Shown: one piece after another, positions 32,323 through 36,146 of the stretch
Position numbering within the stretch: the stretch's first letter is position 1
Layout of the letters: each line of letters begins with the position of its first letter
Virus record (IMG/VR): IMGVR_UViG_3300027861_000092
Span: 1-36,146 of that record
DNA from: a virus
Length of the DNA: 36,146 bases
Strand: one strand, 5' to 3'
Position numbers and translations under genes: made by a program
The notes under the pieces: generated by a model
What the model saw: only the letters and a program-made list of their open reading frames with translations
What the model was told of the DNA's origin: nothing
Databases searched by the model: none

Positions 32323-33819
32323 TTATATACTTATTGATGCGGGTATTACCCCATTTTGTTTCATTGCTGTTCTATATACTCTGTAAGTTATAGCTGTACC
32401 TAAACCTCCATTAACTGGTACGTTTGTTACTTCAGTATAAAATCTAAAATTATCACTACCGCCCTGATTTAGAGTATATGGTGCGCCTGCATTTGTATCA
32501 ACTCCAAATCCACCACTTACCCAACTATTTAAATCAACCCACGCTGTTGGAAATGCTAAATACCAATATTCCCCTGTAACACCACTACCCGTTGCGTCAA
32601 AACTTTTAGTTCCACTTAAACTATTCCCTAATACTCCTGTAAGCACCGTAGGTATTTGTATGTTGGTTAATGCAGCATTTGGACTAGTTCCCCAGTACCA
32701 TTTGTAATACCATGTAATTGTGAATTTAGAAGCGTTACTAAAAAATACTGTTGGTCCTGAAGGATTATCAGCTGTAGTAGTAGCTCGTGCCTGCCATGAG
32801 TGAGTCCTTGCAACAAGAGGTTGTATGTTTAATCCTATATTCGCTGATGCTGTAGGACTAGTAGATGCTCCTGTAATAAGTGGATTTGATGCTCCACTAT
32901 TAATAGGAGATGTTATATCATTTATTTCTAAGGTGTTTGGTTCTACATTAGCTGCATAAGCGTTAAATGTCCATGTAAAATCCCTAGGACCACCCGTTAC
33001 TGAGGTACCTACTTCTAAAGCAGTTGTTTGACCTACCATTGAAAAGTTAGTAAACGCTGGGTTTTGGTAAGGATAGAATATTCTGTTCATTATCTCGGTT
33101 AATGTCCACCCTCTATAGTCTCCACTACCTATTGGGTCTTCAAGAGCAGCCCAAGTTTCACCTGCACCTTCTGCTACACCACCTACGTCAGCTGCTATAG
33201 ACACAGGAAGGGGGTTTTCGTAAGAAACTGTACTTCCAGAGTCAGCTGGAGGGCTTGTAGAAAGTTGAAATGTGCCAGCTAGGTAAGAAACGTAGTAAAT
33301 TAAGCCCGGAGAAATAAAATCTGCCTCAATTGGGCCTAAAACCCCGCTAGAATTAGCTGTTTCAAGTGGTAAAGCCCCAATTCCATCAATATTCAACGTT
33401 GAATTTGCAGATGTATTGGTCGATGTGAACGATATCTTGTAAATAACGTTCGTTGAGTACTGTGTTATTGGCGGAGTCGCCACTCCTGTGTAATTATTAG
33501 CCACATACGAGTTAGCATCTATGGAAATTATCTCTGTTGGGATAACAGGGACAGCGTCTGGTTCAGCACACCACGTTTGTGTTGAGGTACTGTATACTAA
33601 TATATCCCCATCCTGCAGTGTTACGCTAGAAGGAGGGCAAAACCCTTTACCAAAAAGTTTAAAATCGTTTAATTCTATTATTTCTGGAAAGAATGTAGCA
33701 ATATCCTCTAAATACACACTCTTAGTAGGTCTACCGGAACGATTATCACTTAATATAAAGAGTTGTTCTCCATTTAACTGGGAAGCAAGTATCCTTGGGT
33801 AGCTATATATTATAGCCAT
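32323..33819 (-). CDS. Fibre/adhesin protein, anchor type B (498 aa)
   Basis: The N-terminus MAIIYSYPRI...IDATxxxx region (MAIIYSYPRILASQLNGEQL) is shared with the 158-aa gene directly upstream (MAIIYSYPGIGTVSTSDVLP), including the RPTKSVYLEDIATFF versus FPTRSITMSQIASFV stretch. The middle has a second module (PAFTNFSMVGQTTALEVGTS, about 255-274) and Ig-like, Pro/Thr/Ser/Asn-rich sequence, and the C-terminus is beta-rich. No signal peptide. Its start shares a base with the stop of the 158-aa gene (TAATG). Probably a tail-fibre or host-binding protein with a reusable virion anchor; the binding target is unknown. Confidence 0.7.
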   Translation of the reverse strand: MAIIYSYPRILASQLNGEQLFILSDNRSGRPTKSVYLEDIATFFPEIIELNDFKLFGKGFCPPSSVTLQDGDILVYSTSTQTWCAEPDAVPVIPTEIISIDANSYVANNYTGVATPPITQYSTNVIYKISFTSTNTSANSTLNIDGIGALPLETANSSGVLGPIEADFISPGLIYYVSYLAGTFQLSTSPPADSGSTVSYENPLPVSIAADVGGVAEGAGETWAALEDPIGSGDYRGWTLTEIMNRIFYPYQNPAFTNFSMVGQTTALEVGTSVTGGPRDFTWTFNAYAANVEPNTLEINDITSPINSGASNPLITGASTSPTASANIGLNIQPLVARTHSWQARATTTADNPSGPTVFFSNASKFTITWYYKWYWGTSPNAALTNIQIPTVLTGVLGNSLSGTKSFDATGSGVTGEYWYLAFPTAWVDLNSWVSGGFGVDTNAGAPYTLNQGGSDNFRFYTEVTNVPVNGGLGTAITYRVYRTAMKQNGVIPASISI

Positions 33820-34295
33820 TACGGCGCGGTTACATTAATACTATACCATCCATCAACGCCAGCACAAATTGAACCTTCTATATAAACTTCCAGTGTACAT
33901 TCATCCGTATTAAATCTTATTTCCCCTGATGATGGAGCATCAGGTCTTTCTGCTATGGTTCCGCTTGGTAGTTTTAAAGATCCAGTAGAATCACTTGACT
34001 TTATAGCTGTTTTATCACCAGTTGGATTACCTACAATTGCTTCATTAGCTCCTAGTTTAAGTGATAAATCTACATCTCCTTTACCTCCCGGAGCGCTACT
34101 ACTAACATCTAATAGTACGTTACTGCTTTCTACTAAGTTAACTCCATACTCTCCACTAGCTCCTTTAACAAACGATGCTATTTGAGACATGGTAATAGAT
34201 CTTGTTGGGAAACCTTCTTCACTCATGTCACATATAGGGAGTACATCACTAGTAGAAACAGTACCAATTCCTGGATATGAATATATTATTGCCAT
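33819..34295 (-). CDS. Short fibre protein, anchor type B (158 aa), first late gene
   Basis: It carries the same N-terminal anchor as the 498-aa gene, a short Ser/Gly/Asp-rich shaft, and a C-terminal domain with SGTIAERPDAPSSGEIRFNT (about 110-129) followed by EVYIEG and GWYSINV. This ERPxxPxxGxIRFNTD...W pattern is common at fibre C-termini. It is the first gene of the leftward block, downstream of the divergent intergenic region, in an AT-only start context without Shine-Dalgarno. It may be an accessory spike sharing an attachment site with the larger protein. Confidence 0.7.
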   Translation of the reverse strand: MAIIYSYPGIGTVSTSDVLPICDMSEEGFPTRSITMSQIASFVKGASGEYGVNLVESSNVLLDVSSSAPGGKGDVDLSLKLGANEAIVGNPTGDKTAIKSSDSTGSLKLPSGTIAERPDAPSSGEIRFNTDECTLEVYIEGSICAGVDGWYSINVTAP

Positions 34296-34366
34296 CTTAC
34301 TTTTTTTTAATTTTTAATATCTTGTATAATATAGTTATTCACATATTTTAATAGATATTTACAATA

Positions 34367-34408
34367 TGACATAAGCCTATTATTAAGTACCTTTATTAGC
34401 TATTGTCA
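34367..34408. repeat. 42-nt imperfect inverted repeat, copy 1
   Basis: Starts TGACATAAGCCTATTA and ends TAGCTATTGTCA. TGACA/TGTCA and AGC/GCT pair, with a 2x2 internal loop. The same length and frame of pairing recurs at 35379-35420. Confidence 0.6.
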
Positions 34409-34424
34409 CTATTTCAAAACCATG

Positions 34425-34442
34425 TTACATATATAGAAGTAC
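34425..34442 (-). promoter_or_regulatory. Weak leftward copy of the phage promoter-like motif
   Basis: Minus strand TACTTCTATATATGTAAC matches the rightward motif AGATAATATAAATGTAAC at 12 of 18 positions, including the TATAnATGTAAC end. It lies about 130 nt upstream of the first late gene. Confidence 0.35.
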
Positions 34443-34605
34443 TGCGTTACAAAAACCATGCCAACTTTTTTTTTCAAAACCAAAACGGATTTTTTTAACC
34501 TGGGCTCCCCTTTTCCTCTACATTTTCCCTTTATTTGTTTAACGTTTTTGCGGAGCATCTCTCTCCTATCTTCCTCATTTTTGCAGACTAGCTACGACAT
34601 ATGCT

Positions 34606-34623
34606 AGATAATATACATGTAAC
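34606..34623 (+). promoter_or_regulatory. Promoter-like motif, copy 1
   Basis: AGATAATATACATGTAAC, 17 of 18 with the consensus AGATAATATAAATGTAAC, 31 nt before the start of a 32-aa ORF. It follows a pyrimidine-rich spacer. Confidence 0.55.
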
Positions 34624-34654
34624 TTATTTAATAACAAACTAAAACCTCATCACT

Positions 34655-34753
34655 ATGTCTAAATTAATCAACACAATCCAAATCAACTCAATCAGCATCA
34701 TCATGAATATCATATTCATATCTTACTTCACATTCTTAATCTCTTTAATATAA
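34655..34753 (+). CDS. Short hydrophobic peptide (32 aa)
   Basis: ATG in a CATCACTATG context, reading MSKLINTIQINSIS and on to a hydrophobic end (MNIIFISYFTFLISLI), so one membrane segment is likely. It follows a promoter-like motif by 31 nt. Ile codons are nearly all ATC, unlike the late genes. So short that chance cannot be excluded; the motif and start context argue for a real gene. Confidence 0.4.
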   Translation: MSKLINTIQINSISIIMNIIFISYFTFLISLI

Positions 34754-34782
34754 TATTATACAAAGTAAATACGAGTATCAAT

Positions 34783-34800
34783 AGATAATATATATATAAT
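34783..34800 (+). promoter_or_regulatory. Promoter-like motif, copy 2
   Basis: AGATAATATATATATAAT, 15 of 18 with the consensus, 17 nt before the 76-aa gene. Less conserved at the ATGTAAC end. Confidence 0.45.
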
Positions 34801-34817
34801 AATTAAACTAATAAACT

Positions 34818-35048
34818 ATGCTTAACTTAACTAAACTACCAGTATTAAATAATAACCACGAACAACTAATCGATAACCTAGATTATATTGATCTACACTC
34901 TAACCCTTCTCAATACCTCATCGCCTATTCTTATATCTCTAACTTACTAGATATATCCGCCGAACTAATAATTAATAACATAGAATTCTCTCATCATCCT
35001 TGCCCAATATCTGACGAATCTTACTTACTAATTAATATCAATCAATAA
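34818..35048 (+). CDS. Small protein of the rightward region (76 aa), unknown
   Basis: Starts MLNLTKLPVLNNNHEQLIDN in an ATAAACTATG context, rich in Leu, Ile, Asn and Ser, with a helical middle (LIAYSYISNLLDISAELIIN) and two His in EFSHHPCP. No signal peptide, no known domain. It sits between promoter-like motif copies 2 and 3, so it is probably a separate early-type transcript. It may be a host-takeover protein, as small early phage genes often are, but nothing in the sequence shows this. Confidence 0.6.
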   Translation: MLNLTKLPVLNNNHEQLIDNLDYIDLHSNPSQYLIAYSYISNLLDISAELIINNIEFSHHPCPISDESYLLININQ

Positions 35049-35072
35049 TACAAACTAAAAACGATTTTATAT

Positions 35073-35090
35073 AGATAATATAAATGTAAA
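35073..35090 (+). promoter_or_regulatory. Promoter-like motif, copy 3
   Basis: AGATAATATAAATGTAAA, 17 of 18 with the consensus, 33 nt before the 79-aa gene. Confidence 0.55.
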
Positions 35091-35123
35091 CTAAATTAAT
35101 AATCAAATAAATAAATAATAACT

Positions 35124-35363
35124 ATGAAAACTAATAAACTAACTACTAAAAGATTTGTAATCAGAAAGTCACTAATTGGAACTAATTCTATAATCACTTT
35201 CACTAACAATAAAAAACAAACTTATACTTATGACCATGATGAGATTTACTCAACATATCAAGAAAAGTTTGAATCAATGAAGTGTTTTCAAGAGTACAAA
35301 AGTTATACTAATAGTAATATTGTACCAAAATTCTGCAGAGAATTAAGTGAACTAAGTGAATAA
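35124..35363 (+). CDS. Small protein of the rightward region (79 aa), unknown
   Basis: Starts MKTNKLTTKRFVIRKSLIGT in an AATAACTATG context. It has a basic N-terminal strand pattern (SIITFTNNKKQTYTYDHDEI) and an acidic helical C-terminus ending ELSELSE. Soluble, no membrane segment, no motif recognised. Codons are A/T-ending, unlike the C-ending codons of the two genes upstream. The 42-nt inverted repeat (copy 2) begins 15 nt after the stop and could end the transcript. Function unknown. Confidence 0.65.
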   Translation: MKTNKLTTKRFVIRKSLIGTNSIITFTNNKKQTYTYDHDEIYSTYQEKFESMKCFQEYKSYTNSNIVPKFCRELSELSE

Positions 35364-35378
35364 AAACTTAATAACATG

Positions 35379-35420
35379 TGACATTAGCCTATTACTATCT
35401 AATCTTATAGCCTAGTGTCA
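35379..35420. repeat. 42-nt imperfect inverted repeat, copy 2
   Basis: Starts TGACATTAGCCTATTA and ends AGCCTAGTGTCA. About 11 bp of a 12-position stem can pair (one mismatch, one G-T). Same total length as the copy at 34367-34408. It is 15 nt after the 79-aa gene. There is no T tract directly after it, so it is not a classical terminator. Confidence 0.65.
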
Positions 35421-35443
35421 TACTTTAACACTTAAATATAAAT

Positions 35444-35461
35444 ATTTAATATCTATGTAAG
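35444..35461 (+). promoter_or_regulatory. Promoter-like motif, weaker copy
   Basis: ATTTAATATCTATGTAAG matches the consensus at 13 of 18 positions, including TAATAT and ATGTAA, 64 nt before a 28-aa ORF. Confidence 0.35.
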
Positions 35462-35525
35462 ATAATGAGATATCATGTGTAGAACTATAACTAACTTTTT
35501 AACTAATTAACAAATATACACTCTT

Positions 35526-35612
35526 ATGCTAACTTTAATAACAACAATACTACTAATTATTCCAACTACAATTCTAGTTGATATTATTCACCAATTAATA
35601 ACTAACAAATGA
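35526..35612 (+). CDS. Very short hydrophobic peptide (28 aa)
   Basis: Reads MLTLITTILLIIPTTILVDI and ends HQLITNK*, almost entirely one membrane helix. Its TGA overlaps the ATG of the next ORF (ATGA), the coupling seen throughout this genome, which supports translation. No family recognised. Confidence 0.45.
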   Translation: MLTLITTILLIIPTTILVDIIHQLITNK

Positions 35613-35716
35613 AAAAATATAATTCAAAAAAAGATGAACAAGTGGCTAATGAAGCACTTCTAGCAATGATAGTAATCTTTTGTGTAATGGTAATTGTAAA
35701 TTATATTACAATGTGA
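35609..35716 (+). CDS. Short membrane peptide (35 aa)
   Basis: Basic and polar N-terminus (MKKYNSKKDEQVANEA) followed by a membrane helix (LLAMIVIFCVMVIVNYITM) up to the stop. ATGA overlap with the 28-aa ORF suggests a two-peptide membrane unit. Function unknown. Confidence 0.45.
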   Translation: MKKYNSKKDEQVANEALLAMIVIFCVMVIVNYITM

Positions 35717-35730
35717 ATACGATTGGTGAA

Positions 35731-35748
35731 AGATAATATAAATGTAAC
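35731..35748 (+). promoter_or_regulatory. Promoter-like motif, best copy
   Basis: AGATAATATAAATGTAAC, taken as the reference for the consensus, 81 nt before the 48-aa gene and 15 nt after the 35-aa ORF. GTCATACTTTAGCA follows at 35768-35781 and resembles GTCATACTTTAACA at 35417-35430. Confidence 0.6.
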
Positions 35749-35829
35749 AAATAAAACATGTAGTTGATAGTCATACTTTAGCATGTATAAATAAAATGAA
35801 CACTTGACTCAGCACAAAACTAAATAACT

Positions 35830-35976
35830 ATGAAAACTATATTACTAAAAATAGATGAAGATAATGATATCTTTGAAATGAGAATTGGAAATGAAGTATA
35901 TACTCTTGACAATGTATATCAAAGTAAATATGGAAATCTATTTGATGAACTAAATATGGCAATAGAAACTAATTAA
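35830..35976 (+). CDS. Small acidic protein (48 aa), unknown
   Basis: ATG in the conserved AATAACTATG context. The protein reads MKTILLKIDEDNDIFEMRIG and ends MAIETN*, acidic and soluble, with a likely strand-strand-helix fold (EVYTLDNVYQSKYGNLFDEL). It follows the best promoter-like motif. No family recognised. Too short to classify, but codon use and the start context resemble its neighbours. Confidence 0.55.
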   Translation: MKTILLKIDEDNDIFEMRIGNEVYTLDNVYQSKYGNLFDELNMAIETN

Positions 35977-35998
35977 TAACTAATAAAAATAAATAACT

Positions 35999-36146
35999 AT
36001 GTATAATCCTAACTCACCAAGTAATTGGTCATGGTCTAAAGCATTCGCAGAAATGAATAAGACAATAAACAGACAAGAACTCGAACAGCAAATAATAAAT
36101 CACTCACATAACTATGACGGTGGTATAAAGAAGTTCACTGAACTAA
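35999..36146 (+). CDS. Small protein, 5' part only (window ends)
   Basis: ATG at 35999 in AATAACTATG context, open to the edge: 49 complete codons starting MYNPNSPSNWSWSKAFAEMN, with a helical segment (NKTINRQELEQQIINHSHNY) and then GGIKKFTEL. Hydrophilic, no motif recognised. It starts 22 nt after the 48-aa gene with no motif between, so it is probably in the same transcript. Confidence 0.55.
   Translation, partial: MYNPNSPSNWSWSKAFAEMNKTINRQELEQQIINHSHNYDGGIKKFTEL

Larger units (their letters stand above)
34296..34654. other. Divergent intergenic regulatory region
   Basis: About 360 nt without a gene between leftward late genes and rightward small genes. It holds one copy of a 42-nt imperfect inverted repeat (34367-34408), two copies of AAAACCATG 36 nt apart (34416-34424 and 34452-34460), each next to a GTTAC, a third CAAAACC at 34475-34481, and a pyrimidine-rich stretch (34461-34585) ending at the rightward promoter-like motif. 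It is the natural place for control of both blocks. An origin is possible but no DnaA-type cluster was seen. Confidence 0.6.

Noticed and set aside
34461-34600. Possible terminator or tRNA-like structure in the pyrimidine-rich spacer
   Set aside because: No convincing stem with a T tract and no cloverleaf could be drawn. No tRNA was found elsewhere in the window.
1-36146. CRISPR array, insertion sequence, integrase or attachment site
   Set aside because: No regularly spaced repeats, transposase or recombinase motifs were seen; the region reads as lytic phage late and early genes.

Overview
The window looks like about 36 kb of a tailed double-stranded DNA phage genome, AT-rich, and probably from a marine or otherwise environmental phage of a Bacteroidota (flavobacterium-like) host. 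The host inference rests on the lack of Shine-Dalgarno sequences, the A/T-only start contexts (AATAACTATG, TATATTATG) and the style of the fibre proteins. It is an inference, not a match to a known genome. The gene content (a TerL of 741 aa, a portal of 803 aa, scaffold, major capsid, ring/adaptor-like proteins, very large nozzle-like proteins, internal virion proteins, no tape measure, no tail-tube or sheath genes) suggests a short-tailed virion. A crAss-like or related podovirus lineage is possible but unproven. No host genes, rRNA, tRNA, IS or CRISPR were seen.

Layout. From 34295 down to 1, everything reads leftward in one tightly packed late block in which many genes overlap by ATGA or TAATG. 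In order of transcription it holds: fibre and adhesin genes (34295-29874), including an 815-aa fibre with about 20 YadA-head-like repeats; two small conserved phage proteins; a groEL-groES pair (29156-27358) followed by a winged-helix-like protein; a run of small genes containing the lysis functions (a T7-lysozyme-type amidase, a 3TM-type holin candidate, a second one-TM candidate) and a small HExxH metallopeptidase-like protein; a second fibre pair (22196-20416); a packaging and head module (small helical protein, TerL, portal, acidic scaffold with an AT-hook, major capsid protein); then the neck and tail (254-, 265-, 391-, 1399- and 570-aa proteins), a cupin-domain protein and internal or ejection-type proteins that run off the left edge. 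Two intrinsic terminators lie just downstream of the capsid gene and of the gene after it.

From 34655 to the right end the strand switches. A series of very small rightward genes (28-79 aa) carries a recurring upstream motif, AGATAATATAAATGTAAC, and an AATAACTATG start context. These are probably early genes under phage-specific promoters. A 360-nt divergent intergenic region (34296-34654) separates the two blocks and carries short repeats and one copy of a 42-nt imperfect inverted repeat whose second copy lies at 35379-35420.

The least expected features are: (i) a textbook-like -1 frameshift signal (G GGA AAT, 5-nt spacer, GC hairpin) at the end of the 216-aa internal virion protein, which would add a 39-residue tail; (ii) a complete but divergent phage chaperonin pair in inverted gene order, plus a second GroES-like protein upstream of the terminase; (iii) the promoter-like motif family and paired hairpins of the rightward region; (iv) fibre genes built from two reusable N-terminal anchor modules.
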